NCBI GenBank assembly: GCA_964472195.1
Contig: CAYYJH010000093.1
Location: forward strand, 1-10,428
Length of the DNA stretch: 10,428 bases
Reading direction: 5' to 3'
Origin: BS750m-G4 sp964472195
GTDB taxonomy: Bacteria; Bacteroidota; Ignavibacteria; Tepidaquicellales; Tepidaquicellaceae
Shown here: piece by piece, positions 1 to 8,060 of the stretch
Layout of the letters: each line of letters begins with the position of its first letter
How positions within the stretch are numbered: the first letter of the stretch is position 1
The notes under the pieces: model-generated
Told to the model about the DNA's origin: nothing
Databases searched by the model: none
The model's input: the letters and a program-made list of their open reading frames with translations, nothing else
Program-made: the position numbers and the translations under genes

Positions 1-2046
1 TTAAAACGTATTCCCGATCCCAATTTGAAAAGTATATTTATCCTCGAATCGGGCTCCTTTCCCGAAAAGCCATTTAGCACCGCCGTCGGGACCGGGCTGC
101 GGGTCGTACAGCTTTAGACCGATGTCGAACCTGACAGGACCGATAATAGTATAGTACCTGATACCACCGCCTATTGCAAGTGCGACTTCGTTCAATTTAA
201 ACTTACCCGCATTTTCCCACACATTACCATAATCAAAGAAAGTAACGAAACCTAAACTTTTAAAAATACTTTTCACATTCATGAATGGTTTCGTCCGATG
301 TTCGAAGGAACCCTCTACGATAAAATTACCGCCAAATCTTTTAACCGGTACGATACCAAGTTCCATTGCTCCCCACCCCCGGACACTCGAGCTTCCACCG
401 CATAAATATCTTGCTTCTATAGGTAAGAAATCCGATTCGATTTCCTCTTCGAGTCCGTTAAATTTTAATTTATTTTCTCCGTATTCAAACAATGAACCTA
501 TAAGAAATTTAGTTGCAAGAACTGCACTCGATGTTTCATCAGGTTTATCCGATACATTAAAATAAAATCTATTCAAACTGGTCAATTTAAGATAGCTGAT
601 TGTGGAAACTTTAAAAATATTTTTTAAAAGACCTCCAATTAAACCGCTTTCTTCTAAAGAGTATGTTTGTATGTAACCTCGTGATGGGAATAAGAAATTG
701 TTTGTGTTGTTATGAACTGCTGTAAATCCTAAGATTGATGAAAAGATATCTATATTAGCATCCGCTGGAATTATTATTAAATTTGTATCAGAGGCAGTTA
801 TGTGTTCAGTAAATGTTATGCGAGAGTTTTCTATTTTCCAATCTAATATCAATTCGTTTATATATGTATAAATCGGCAGCTCATAATCAAAACTAAATTC
901 GTTTGATATTCCACTGATTCTGATAGAGTCTTCGGAGAAAATAGTTGAACCTAATTTATAGCTTCCTGTAAGCTTTGGATTATTAAAAATATATGGCTGA
1001 AATATACGGGCTGAAAGGTCAAATCCATAAATCTCTAAAGAGTGGACAAGAATTCTTGCATTCGAGATCAGGGTCCTTCCACCTCCGAAGAAATACCTGT
1101 CAACAAAAGAAAGACCAACTCCGCCGTAGAAGCGATTGCTGATTTCATAACCGAAAATCTCAGGTGATACTTCGTATTTATTGCTTAATTTGGCGTCTAT
1201 CTTAAAGTTTATAAGATGATGCACCGTGTCAACATTATCTATTTGGATACTGCCATTTTCAACTATAGAAATTTTGCTTATCCTGTTCTCGCTTTCAACA
1301 AGTTTTTCTTTGCTGTATATATCATTTTCTTTGTAAACTAATTCTCTTTCAAGATCGGATTTTGAAATTCCGTATTTGTTATTTCTAATTTTAATTTTAG
1401 TTTTACCAAAACGGAATCTCTCACCTGTATTAAAAATTAATTTTAGATTTAATTTATGTTTTAAATTAGGATTCTCGGAAATTATTTTGATTATTTCAGG
1501 CGGTTCTGAACTTGCATTCGCATAACCGTTATCTTGAAGAAAGGTCAATATTCTGGAGATTCCCTGAGTAAGCTTTTCTCTTGAATATGATTGATCCGAC
1601 TCTAATTCAGAATTGTTTTCAAAAAATATTAAGTGAGTTAAATTTGGATTTAGATTTTCGAGACCAACATAGTCGATCTTATTAATTTTATATAAAACGT
1701 TTTCATGAATAATAAATGTCTCAATAACATCTAAATTATTATGGTCAAAAGTTAAAGAAGTATCGACAAAAGCATCTAAAAAACCATTATCAAAATAAAA
1801 TTTTTCAATTCTTTCAGCATCAAGTATAAATTCACTTCTATCAAAATATTCTTCTGAGCCTGATTTAATTATCTTTATGATATCATCAGTATCAAAAGAC
1901 TTAGAACCTTTGAATTCTATCTTAACCTCATCGATTTCATATTTTAAAATTTCAAAGTGGTTTTCGCTTTGAGCGGGTGATAGTGAAGACATAAAAAGAA
2001 TGTATGCAACACTTAAGATGTAATATTGTAATATATTTTTTCTCAA
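1..2046 (-). CDS. Omp85-family outer membrane protein (TamA/BamA-like)
   Basis: Outer-membrane beta-barrel protein of the Omp85 family, expected to insert or translocate proteins across the outer membrane. The 681 residues begin with a signal peptide (about 1-26, ending LSPAQS). About three POTRA-like periplasmic repeats follow (roughly 35-112, 117-206, 210-285), then a C-terminal barrel. Family landmarks are FPSRGY at 453-458, the L6-loop VRGW at 555-558, DYGNVW at 605-610 and a terminal Phe. Three POTRAs and this length fit TamA better than five-POTRA BamA, but no tamB partner is visible, so the exact role is open. The start is TTG at 2046-2044: an in-frame TAA lies directly upstream, and the first ATG (Met19) would destroy the signal peptide. 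No Shine-Dalgarno is seen. The stop codon occupies the first three bases of the window, so the gene is complete. It sits just downstream of a terminator. Confidence 0.9.
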   Translation of the reverse strand: MRKNILQYYILSVAYILFMSSLSPAQSENHFEILKYEIDEVKIEFKGSKSFDTDDIIKIIKSGSEEYFDRSEFILDAERIEKFYFDNGFLDAFVDTSLTFDHNNLDVIETFIIHENVLYKINKIDYVGLENLNPNLTHLIFFENNSELESDQSYSREKLTQGISRILTFLQDNGYANASSEPPEIIKIISENPNLKHKLNLKLIFNTGERFRFGKTKIKIRNNKYGISKSDLERELVYKENDIYSKEKLVESENRISKISIVENGSIQIDNVDTVHHLINFKIDAKLSNKYEVSPEIFGYEISNRFYGGVGLSFVDRYFFGGGRTLISNARILVHSLEIYGFDLSARIFQPYIFNNPKLTGSYKLGSTIFSEDSIRISGISNEFSFDYELPIYTYINELILDWKIENSRITFTEHITASDTNLIIIPADANIDIFSSILGFTAVHNNTNNFLFPSRGYIQTYSLEESGLIGGLLKNIFKVSTISYLKLTSLNRFYFNVSDKPDETSSAVLATKFLIGSLFEYGENKLKFNGLEEEIESDFLPIEARYLCGGSSSVRGWGAMELGIVPVKRFGGNFIVEGSFEHRTKPFMNVKSIFKSLGFVTFFDYGNVWENAGKFKLNEVALAIGGGIRYYTIIGPVRFDIGLKLYDPQPGPDGGAKWLFGKGARFEDKYTFQIGIGNTF

Positions 2047-2058
2047 TTAGTTTTCAAC

Positions 2059-2088
2059 AAAAAAACCCAATAATAAAAAATTATTGGG
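2059..2088 (-). terminator. Rho-independent terminator after the DUF2795 gene
   Basis: On the minus strand CCCAATAAT (2088-2080) pairs perfectly with ATTATTGGG (2074-2066) around a five-base T loop. Seven T residues follow immediately (2065-2059). The hairpin starts 23 bases after the stop codon of the DUF2795 gene, so it closes the hpf-to-DUF2795 gene run. Its U-tract ends only 12 bases before the TTG start of the Omp85 gene. Confidence 0.85.
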
Positions 2089-2111
2089 CTTTAAATTGCA
2101 TAGAATGTAAA

Positions 2112-2339
2112 TTAAAAATCTTTATTTTCTTCATCATAGAAAAAATCTTCATCCGTAGGATAATCCAACCATATTTCTTCTATGCTTTCGTAGGGCTCAT
2201 CCGTATCTTCGATATCAAGCAAATTATTTATAACTTCTTTTGGTGCCCCGGATCTTGATGCGTAATCAAGAAGCTCTATTTTGTTCGCTGGCCATGGAGC
2301 ATCATCCAGATAAGATGCTAACTCTAAAGTCCAAACCAT
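2112..2339 (-). CDS. DUF2795 domain-containing small acidic protein
   Basis: Small protein of 75 residues. The central pattern is an alpha-helical start (WTLELASYLDDAPWPANK), then ELLDYASRSGAP, EVINNLLDIED and a Tyr/Glu-rich segment. This matches the DUF2795 family as found in Bacteroidota-type genomes. The C-terminus is strongly acidic (DEDFFYDEENKDF), and there is no signal peptide or membrane segment, so it should be cytoplasmic. Its function is unknown. The ATG at 2339 is supported by the clearest Shine-Dalgarno in the window. It is the last gene before the intrinsic terminator, 63 bases after the permease gene, and may be co-transcribed with it. Nothing in the sequence ties it to transport. 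Confidence 0.85.
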   Translation of the reverse strand: MVWTLELASYLDDAPWPANKIELLDYASRSGAPKEVINNLLDIEDTDEPYESIEEIWLDYPTDEDFFYDEENKDF

Positions 2340-2348
2340 TTAAGTTAT

Positions 2349-2354
2349 CCTCCC
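2349..2354 (-). promoter_or_regulatory. Strong Shine-Dalgarno of the DUF2795 gene
   Basis: The minus strand reads GGGAGG followed by nine bases and then the ATG at 2339. It is a near-perfect anti-SD match and stands out because the other genes here have AT-rich leaders with no recognisable ribosome binding site. It fixes the start of the small protein and suggests strong translation. Confidence 0.7.
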
Positions 2355-2402
2355 GATAAAATTATTAATATTTAGCATTATTTATTTGTATAAAATTTTT
2401 TT

Positions 2403-3512
2403 TTAATCCCTTAATCGTGGATCTAATGCGTCTCTTAAACCCTCTCCAATAAGATTATAAGCAACTACTGAGATAAAGATCATTAAACCCGGAAAAATTG
2501 CAAGCCACCATGCATTAGGAGCTGTTCGGCCTTCATTAATTAACGATCCCCATGTAACAGTTGTTGCACTTACTCCCATTCCGAAAAAACTTAATGCAGC
2601 TTCAATAATGATAGCTGCTGATATTGCAAATGCAATCGAAACCAAAACGGGTGCGATAGAATTGGGCAGAACGTGTCTGAAAATTATTTTTCTGTTTGGC
2701 AATCCAACTGAGTTTGCAGCGAGTACATATTCCATGTTTCTTACTTTTAATATTTCTCCTCGTATCAACCTTGCTTCTCTTGTCCAGGAAGTTAATCCTA
2801 TCGCAAGCATTACATACCAGATACTTGAGCCATATATTGCGACTATAACAATTATTAAAAAGAATAAAGGAAATGTGAGCATAATCTCTATAAATCTTGA
2901 GATAATAATATCCATTTTTCCTCCATAGTAGCCAGCGAGAGAACCCAGTATGATTCCGATAAGAGCAGAAATACCAGCAGCAACGAATCCAACAGAAAGT
3001 GAGATTCGGGATCCGTGTATTAATCCCGACAATAGATCTCTTCCAACCTGGTCAGCTCCTAAGTAATGATCCCCACTGGGTTTCGAAAGACTATGCATTA
3101 GGTCAACTTCAGTTGGTCCATAAGGAACCGGTGTCCAAAGTACAGACTCGAGCTTGTTTTGATTTTCCAATTCTTTCCAGTTTATATTGATTAGTTCGGG
3201 TGGATCCCATTTTGATAATCCAAGACCGACTAAATAATCCTTAACAACAGGAAAATATGTCGTCCCTTCGTACTTTACATATAAAGGTTTTTCATAAGCA
3301 AGAAAATCTGCAAACAATGCAATAAATATGAAAAAGATTACGATGTATACCGATAATACAGCTAATTTATTTTTCTTAAATTGTTTTTTAACTAAAGAAG
3401 AATACGATTCTCCGGGTCTATCCTTGTCCAATAAATCTGGTTGAATAACCTTATCTTTGTTATGCTTTACTTCAATGACATCAGTGATTTTTTCCAGTGT
3501 TTTATTTACCAT
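2403..3512 (-). CDS. ABC peptide transporter permease, OppC/DppC family
   Basis: Inner-membrane permease, one half of the channel of an oligopeptide/dipeptide importer. Of 369 residues, the first about 45 are a charged cytoplasmic tail. An OppC-type N-terminal membrane segment follows at about 50-72, then the family signature HYLGADQVGRD at 149-159. The BPD-type core has several membrane helices and the EAA loop that contacts the ATPase at about 261-284 (EYVLAANSVG then HVLPN). The end, NLIGEGLRDALDPRLRD, is classic for OppC/DppC. The segment between the first helix and the HxLGxD signature (about 75-148) is longer than usual and would lie in the periplasm. The ATG at 3512 lies 21 bases after the preceding permease gene, so the two are surely co-transcribed. 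The substrate cannot be told from the sequence. Confidence 0.93.
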   Translation of the reverse strand: MVNKTLEKITDVIEVKHNKDKVIQPDLLDKDRPGESYSSLVKKQFKKNKLAVLSVYIVIFFIFIALFADFLAYEKPLYVKYEGTTYFPVVKDYLVGLGLSKWDPPELININWKELENQNKLESVLWTPVPYGPTEVDLMHSLSKPSGDHYLGADQVGRDLLSGLIHGSRISLSVGFVAAGISALIGIILGSLAGYYGGKMDIIISRFIEIMLTFPLFFLIIVIVAIYGSSIWYVMLAIGLTSWTREARLIRGEILKVRNMEYVLAANSVGLPNRKIIFRHVLPNSIAPVLVSIAFAISAAIIIEAALSFFGMGVSATTVTWGSLINEGRTAPNAWWLAIFPGLMIFISVVAYNLIGEGLRDALDPRLRD

Positions 3513-3533
3513 AGAGTTAAAATTACGAAGATA

Positions 3534-4550
3534 CTAAACAGTTTTTTTGTCAAATGCTATTCTTGGATCAACAAATGCATAGAGAATATCAACAATTAAA
3601 ATTCCAAGAACAGTTAGGAACGAAACTAACACAAGTTGTGCCATTATAAGTGGATAATCTCTGTCAAATATTGCTTGAATACCAAGCTGACCTATTCCCG
3701 GTAAAGAAAATATTGTTTCGATTATAAAGCTCCCTCCGACCATTGCAGGAAGTATTCCTGCTAACAAAGTCAGTATTGGAATTAGCGAGTTTCTTAATGC
3801 ATGTTTATAGATAACCTTTCTATCCGATAATCCTTTAGCTTTAGCTGTTCTTATATAATCCTGTCTTATTACTTCCAACATAGAGCTTCTCATCTGTTTA
3901 GATAGAAATGCAAAACTGGCAAGGCTTAAAATCACAACTGGTAAAAACAAGTGCATAATCCTATCTTTTATCTGCTCAAGAAATCCCATATATTCGAACG
4001 TTAACGATTGAACTCCCGATGTTGGAAATATTTTCAAGTATTCGACATTACATAAAAACACAATTGCGAGAGTTGCTATCCAGAAATTTGGTAATGAATA
4101 AAGTATGAACAATATAACTGTCGAAGCTTTATCACCGAACGAATATTGTTTTGCAGCACTATATATTCCAACTGGAATCGCAACTATATAAATTAGAAAA
4201 ATCGACGCTAATTGAATACTGAATGTAAGGGGTAATCTTTCCAAAATTTTATCGATTACAGGTCTGTCATCTTTGAATGAATTTCCGAAATCTCCTTGAA
4301 TCATGTTTACCATCCAGATGTAATACTGTTCGTATAATGGTTTGTCTAATCCGAATTTCTTTTTATAGAACTTTTTTGCCTGTTCGTTTATTACATTTTT
4401 GCCATCAGCTAATTTACCTTCCATTGTTTTACCAATTTTCATCTCTGTAGGATCACCGGGTGCCAGTCTGCAAATCAGAAAGGTAATCATAGTAATAATA
4501 ATCAAAGTTGGTATAAACAGTAAAATCCTTTTTATTACGTACTGAAACAT
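3534..4550 (-). CDS. ABC peptide transporter permease, OppB/DppB family
   Basis: The second channel subunit of the same importer, 338 residues. It has the OppB hallmarks in order: an N-terminal helix (about 9-28) followed by APGDP at 30-34; the segment FGLDKPLYEQY (66-76) before the GDFGNSF motif (86-92); several further membrane helices; the EAA loop DYIRTAKAKGL...HALRN at 231-254; IETIFSLPGIG at 277-287; and the terminal DILYAFVDPRI at 321-331. The EAA loop is intact, so it should still couple to an ATPase. The ATG at 4550 lies 34 bases after the stop of the binding-protein gene, giving the usual order binding protein, OppB, OppC. Normal length for the family. Confidence 0.94.
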   Translation of the reverse strand: MFQYVIKRILLFIPTLIIITMITFLICRLAPGDPTEMKIGKTMEGKLADGKNVINEQAKKFYKKKFGLDKPLYEQYYIWMVNMIQGDFGNSFKDDRPVIDKILERLPLTFSIQLASIFLIYIVAIPVGIYSAAKQYSFGDKASTVILFILYSLPNFWIATLAIVFLCNVEYLKIFPTSGVQSLTFEYMGFLEQIKDRIMHLFLPVVILSLASFAFLSKQMRSSMLEVIRQDYIRTAKAKGLSDRKVIYKHALRNSLIPILTLLAGILPAMVGGSFIIETIFSLPGIGQLGIQAIFDRDYPLIMAQLVLVSFLTVLGILIVDILYAFVDPRIAFDKKTV

Positions 4551-4584
4551 ATTTTAACCTAATTACTCCGCTATGGTAAATTCT

Positions 4585-6393
4585 TTAATTGTTTTTATAT
4601 TTCTGATCTTGCGTGGACGCCCACCATTCGTTAGTTTTATTTGGATAAGGGTGTGCATACCATCTTGTATTCCTAAATCTATCACTTGTTGCAAATTTTC
4701 CGGAAGAAGACCATAGAAATGTATATGGCTGATCTTCATAAATAATCTCCTGCCATCTATAAAGTAATTCTTTTCTCTTGTTTTCATCAAACTCTGTTCT
4801 TAAGTCAACGAGAATCTTGTCACTTTCCGGATTATTATAACTTATATAGTTGCTTCCTTCATCCGATGATTGAGAAGAATGAAATATTTGAAAAGGATCG
4901 GGTGGAGTATCAGAAAGAACCCATCCACCGTAACAAGCATCATAATCATGTTTAGATTGTTTATCGAGAAAAACCGACCATTCAAAATCCTGGATATCAG
5001 CTTCAATTCCGATCTTCTTTAATGATTCCATTACAACCATCATAATCTGCTTTCGCATAGGATTCTGGTTGTTTATAAAAGTAAATTTGAAATCTACCTT
5101 ATTCCCATCGATTATTTTGTCTAATATTCCGTCTCCGTCAGTATCTTCCCAGCCTGCTTCTTTCAGAAGTTGTTTGGCTTTCTCCAGGTCATAAGGAATC
5201 GGGGGGAGGTCTGTATTCAAAAATTCACTTTTATAATAAACATGAGATTGTATAGGAACAGCAAGACCATACAACAGTTTATTAATAATTGATTTACGAT
5301 CAACGCAATGGCTTAATGCCATTCTTACTTTTTTATCAGCAAAGAATGGTCTGTTTTCATTCCATGCAATATAGGCATAAACCGGTCTACCAACGATTGC
5401 CTTTTTAAGTTGGAATTCTTCAGGGTTCTTTAGATTTTCTACGAAATCCATATTTCTTATTATTGACATGTTATCTACTTCTCCATTCTTGAGAGCTGTT
5501 AAAGCAGCAGTTTGGTCTTGAATGGTCTTGAAAATTAATTTATCTGGGTAGTTTGGTATATTACCCTTATTCCAGTAATTCTCATTTCTTGTTAGAGTAA
5601 TAGCTTGACCTGTCACCCATTTTTCAAGCTTATAAGGACCACTTCCCACTACATATCTTGGCTCTCTGGAAACTTCCTGAGAATTTAGGAAGTCAGCAAA
5701 TTTTTGCATATCAGGAAATTTTTCCGGATCAAAAGTCTTCGATGCATTCTCAATCTCTTCAAAAGAAAATTTATCGGTTACACCATCTTTGTCAAGAATG
5801 TGTTTTGGAAGAATTTCTAAATCACCAATCGAATAGATTGCACCATAATAAGGTTGATGCATTGTAAACCGCACTTTATATTTATCACCATCTACGAGTT
5901 CTGTATTTTTTATATCGATGAAGTAATTCCTTTTTGCCTGTGCATCGGTAAATGGATTTTTTATTACTTTCATAGAGAATATTACATCTTCACCCGTTAG
6001 TGGTACACCGTCCGAGAAGTGCACGTCGTCTCTTAAATCAAATGTATAAGTTAGTTTATCTTCGCTAATAATAGGCATATCTTTTGCAACCGATGGTTTT
6101 AGTCTAAAAGTTTCTCTGTCAACTGGTAATAACTTGTCGAAAATGTAGTTACAAATTTCTGTTGCTGTCGCATCATTCGATACAATTGGATTTAATTTTT
6201 CTGCGTCAGCTAATTCCTGTTGTATTACCCAATCTCCCTGAACTGCACCTTCGATATCAGGTGGTAATAGTGGAGTCTCATTAGTTTCTGTTTCAGTTGT
6301 GCTGGTTGTATTATTTTTTTGTCTTCCGCAATTATAAATGGTCAATGATATACCAGTTATTACCAACAGTAAGAATAGAGTGTATTTTTTCAT
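4585..6393 (-). CDS. Peptide-binding lipoprotein of ABC importer (SBP family 5)
   Basis: Extracytoplasmic solute-binding protein of the OppA/DppA family (SBP_bac_5), which captures peptides or similar ligands and hands them to the two downstream permeases. The 602 residues start with a lipoprotein signal: KK, a hydrophobic stretch (about 5-19) and a candidate lipid-modified Cys22 in the context IYNC. This is a loose lipobox, as is common in Bacteroidota-like groups. A Thr/Asn/Glu-rich linker follows (27-42). Family features include DLRDDVHFSDGVPLTGEDV (119-137), GSGPYKLEKW (250-259), ENYW (271-274) and VRMALSHCVDRKSI (356-369). An acidic DTDGDG element at 417-422, often seen in this family, is also present. 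It is somewhat longer than OppA but full length. The ATG at 6393 follows hprK by 39 bases. Confidence 0.92.
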   Translation of the reverse strand: MKKYTLFLLLVITGISLTIYNCGRQKNNTTSTTETETNETPLLPPDIEGAVQGDWVIQQELADAEKLNPIVSNDATATEICNYIFDKLLPVDRETFRLKPSVAKDMPIISEDKLTYTFDLRDDVHFSDGVPLTGEDVIFSMKVIKNPFTDAQAKRNYFIDIKNTELVDGDKYKVRFTMHQPYYGAIYSIGDLEILPKHILDKDGVTDKFSFEEIENASKTFDPEKFPDMQKFADFLNSQEVSREPRYVVGSGPYKLEKWVTGQAITLTRNENYWNKGNIPNYPDKLIFKTIQDQTAALTALKNGEVDNMSIIRNMDFVENLKNPEEFQLKKAIVGRPVYAYIAWNENRPFFADKKVRMALSHCVDRKSIINKLLYGLAVPIQSHVYYKSEFLNTDLPPIPYDLEKAKQLLKEAGWEDTDGDGILDKIIDGNKVDFKFTFINNQNPMRKQIMMVVMESLKKIGIEADIQDFEWSVFLDKQSKHDYDACYGGWVLSDTPPDPFQIFHSSQSSDEGSNYISYNNPESDKILVDLRTEFDENKRKELLYRWQEIIYEDQPYTFLWSSSGKFATSDRFRNTRWYAHPYPNKTNEWWASTQDQKYKNN

Positions 6394-6415
6394 TTTCTTT
6401 TGGATTTAAGATTCA

Positions 6416-6423
6416 CAAATATA
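6416..6423 (-). promoter_or_regulatory. Possible Bacteroidota-type -7 element upstream of the transporter genes
   Basis: The minus strand reads TATATTTG, an exact fit to the TAnnTTTG -7 box known from Bacteroidota, 22 bases before the ATG at 6393. No TTTG -33 box sits at the usual distance; the nearest is about 14 bases upstream, inside hprK. In DNA this AT-rich, chance matches are not rare. If real, it would let the transporter genes be expressed independently of hpf-hprK. Confidence 0.3.
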
Positions 6424-6432
6424 ATGTTTGAT

Positions 6433-7479
6433 TTATTCAAAATCGTGCTCGAAATATTCAATTGTTCTGTCTAATTTATTTGCTTTAATTTTCTCTAATT
6501 GATTTTCTTTATTCATTTTAATTTTTTCGGAAAGTCTTTTCCCGAATACTTTGGCTGCATCATAACCGTAATGTTTACAAAGATAATCAAGAGCAATTAC
6601 TTCAGAAATTACAGTTATATTTTTACCGGGAAATATTGGGAGGTTTATTGTCTCAATTTCAACTCCAAGAATTTTTGACACGGAAGTGTTAAGTCCTGTT
6701 CTGTCATATGATTTTTTATCATCCCATGTTTCGAGTTCGACAATTACCTCGACTCTTTTCTGGAATCTTATTGCCCTGATACCAAATATTCTTGGTATGT
6801 CGATAATTCCTAATCCCCTTATTTCCATAAAGTGTTTTACGAGCGAAGTACCGGAGCCTATTAAAACACTTTCAGCCTTTTTTGAAATTAATACTACATC
6901 GTCTGCAACAAGCCTGTGTCCTCTTTCGACAAGATCGAGTGCAATTTCGCTCTTCCCTATGCCAGATTTTCCGCAAATTAGTAATCCAACCCCGTAAACG
7001 TCAACGAAAGACCCGTGAATAGCTAACTGTAAAGAAAATTGGTCGTCTAAGAAATCGCTTATTAAATAAGAAAATCTTGTTGTCGGGTAAGGAGATTTGA
7101 ATACAGGGATATTATTTTTATCAGCTAATTCCAAAAATTCTTTCGGTACTTTATTATTGTTTGTAATAATAACACAAGGTACGTTAAAGGAAAAGAACTT
7201 TTGCAATGTATTTAATCTTGTTTCTTTATCGAGATGATTTATGTATCTGATTTCAGTATTGCCAAAAATCTGAACCCGTTTATAAGTAAACAGTTCTAAA
7301 TAGCCGGCTAAAGCCAGTCCCGGTCTGTGAATGTCTTTATCTTTAATTATTTTTTTAGTATCAATATCCTTTGAAGAGATTTTTCTTAACTTAAATCTTT
7401 CCTTACATTCTTTATAAAAAAATTCAACAGTTATCGATTCTTTTTTTATTTTCTTGATATTTTTAAACCTGTCCGACAA
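6433..7479 (-). CDS. hprK: HPr kinase/phosphorylase
   Basis: Bifunctional enzyme that phosphorylates HPr on a serine using ATP or pyrophosphate and can reverse the reaction, a carbon-status signal in the cytoplasm. It has 348 residues. The N-terminal HprK domain (about 15-145) carries HRPGLALAGY at 51-60. The C-terminal kinase domain has His155 (HGSFVDVYG), the P-loop GKSGIGKS at 170-177, VADD at 191-194, the signature EIRGLGIID at 219-227, DR at 259-260, and LPIFPGKN at 280-287. All main catalytic motifs are intact. A Lys-rich tail of about 30 residues follows the usual end. The start is TTG at 7479-7477: an in-frame TAA lies 21 bases upstream, and there is no ATG in the N-terminal domain. 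It follows hpf by eight bases, so the two are co-transcribed. Confidence 0.95.
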   Translation of the reverse strand: MSDRFKNIKKIKKESITVEFFYKECKERFKLRKISSKDIDTKKIIKDKDIHRPGLALAGYLELFTYKRVQIFGNTEIRYINHLDKETRLNTLQKFFSFNVPCVIITNNNKVPKEFLELADKNNIPVFKSPYPTTRFSYLISDFLDDQFSLQLAIHGSFVDVYGVGLLICGKSGIGKSEIALDLVERGHRLVADDVVLISKKAESVLIGSGTSLVKHFMEIRGLGIIDIPRIFGIRAIRFQKRVEVIVELETWDDKKSYDRTGLNTSVSKILGVEIETINLPIFPGKNITVISEVIALDYLCKHYGYDAAKVFGKRLSEKIKMNKENQLEKIKANKLDRTIEYFEHDFE

Positions 7480-7487
7480 TTTCTGAG

Positions 7488-7820
7488 CTATGTTGTTTTA
7501 TATATTTCTTTATCTATGTTATATTTTTGTCTTTTGTTCTTATCCTTATATTTATATAACTGCTTTTCAATCTTCTCTGTTGCTTTATCAACTGCTTTTG
7601 TAAAGTCTTCTGAAGTTTCTTTAGTTGTGAGAATTTTATCTCTCAATTTAATTATAATTTCGCAGTGTTTATTGTTTGCAGGGGGCTTATCGAATGATAG
7701 AACTACATCAGCAAATAAAATATCTTCGCTATATTTTCCAAGAAGTTCGATTTTATCATTAGCATATTTTTGGAGTGAGTCTCTTGCTTTAAAGTGTCTT
7801 GCAGTGATGTTTGTTTTCAT
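7488..7820 (-). CDS. hpf: Ribosome hibernation promoting factor, short HPF/RaiA family
   Basis: Small protein that binds the 30S subunit in stationary phase or starvation and takes part in 100S ribosome formation or in idling of 70S ribosomes. At 110 residues it is the short form, without the C-terminal dimerisation domain of long HPF. The S30AE pattern is clear: N-terminal strand NITARHFKARDSLQKYANDKIELL, then the strands FADVVLSFD and HCEIIIKLRDKILTTKE, then the helix DFTKAVDKATEKIEKQLYKYKDK. The C-terminus is Lys-rich, as expected for an rRNA binder. The ATG at 7820 gives the standard N-terminus. It heads the gene run into hprK, an association well known in Gram-negatives. Confidence 0.93.
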   Translation of the reverse strand: MKTNITARHFKARDSLQKYANDKIELLGKYSEDILFADVVLSFDKPPANNKHCEIIIKLRDKILTTKETSEDFTKAVDKATEKIEKQLYKYKDKNKRQKYNIDKEIYKTT

Positions 7821-7867
7821 GATGCGATTTTAATGAGTTAACGAAATTTTTTTCTTTTCTGCATGTG

Positions 7868-7894
7868 CCTGTCTTCAGCAGTTAGTCAGACAGG
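7868..7894. repeat. Inverted repeat CCTGTCT/AGACAGG in the hpf leader
   Basis: CCTGTCT (7868-7874) and AGACAGG (7888-7894) are perfect complements around a 13-base loop. It lacks a T-tract on either strand, so it is not a standard terminator. It lies 48-74 bases upstream of the hpf start and could be an RNA hairpin in the leader, a protein-binding site, or a remnant of a dispersed repeat. Confidence 0.55.
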
Positions 7895-7923
7895 ATGTGA
7901 AAGAACGTATTTTTGCGAATATG

Positions 7924-7931
7924 CAAAACTA
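7924..7931 (-). promoter_or_regulatory. Possible -7 element upstream of hpf
   Basis: The minus strand reads TAGTTTTG, an exact fit to TAnnTTTG, about 104 bases before the hpf start. No well-spaced -33 TTTG was found. If used, the transcript would carry a leader of roughly 95 bases including the CCTGTCT hairpin. The basis is weak because the region is AT-rich. Confidence 0.25.
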
Positions 7932-8015
7932 TCTTCATAATTTCAACTAATAAAATTGACAAACTGAGTTTTTACACTTTTCATTTGTGCGGGAGGGTGT
8001 GTGTTGGAAGTATCA

Positions 8016-8029
8016 CCTGTCCAAACAGG
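8016..8029. repeat. Short CCTGT/ACAGG hairpin
   Basis: CCTGT (8016-8020) pairs with ACAGG (8025-8029) around a CCAA loop. It shares its arm sequence with the inverted repeat at 7868-7894, and both lie near a CAGTT word. They may be two decayed copies of one element. There is no terminator tail. Confidence 0.4.
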
Positions 8030-8060
8030 CAGTTGCAGAATAGGATTCATTGTAACCAGC

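Noticed and set aside
281..565. Plus-strand frame of 94 codons inside the Omp85 gene
   Set aside because: Antisense shadow of the conserved barrel region, including the VRGW motif.
2004..2258. Plus-strand frame of 84 codons over the terminator
   Set aside because: Antisense to the DUF2795 gene and the terminator; its Phe/Ile-rich translation comes from AT-rich DNA.
4563..4790. 75-codon minus-strand frame beginning MMKTREKN
   Set aside because: Lies in another frame inside the end of the binding-protein gene, which is strongly supported by family motifs.
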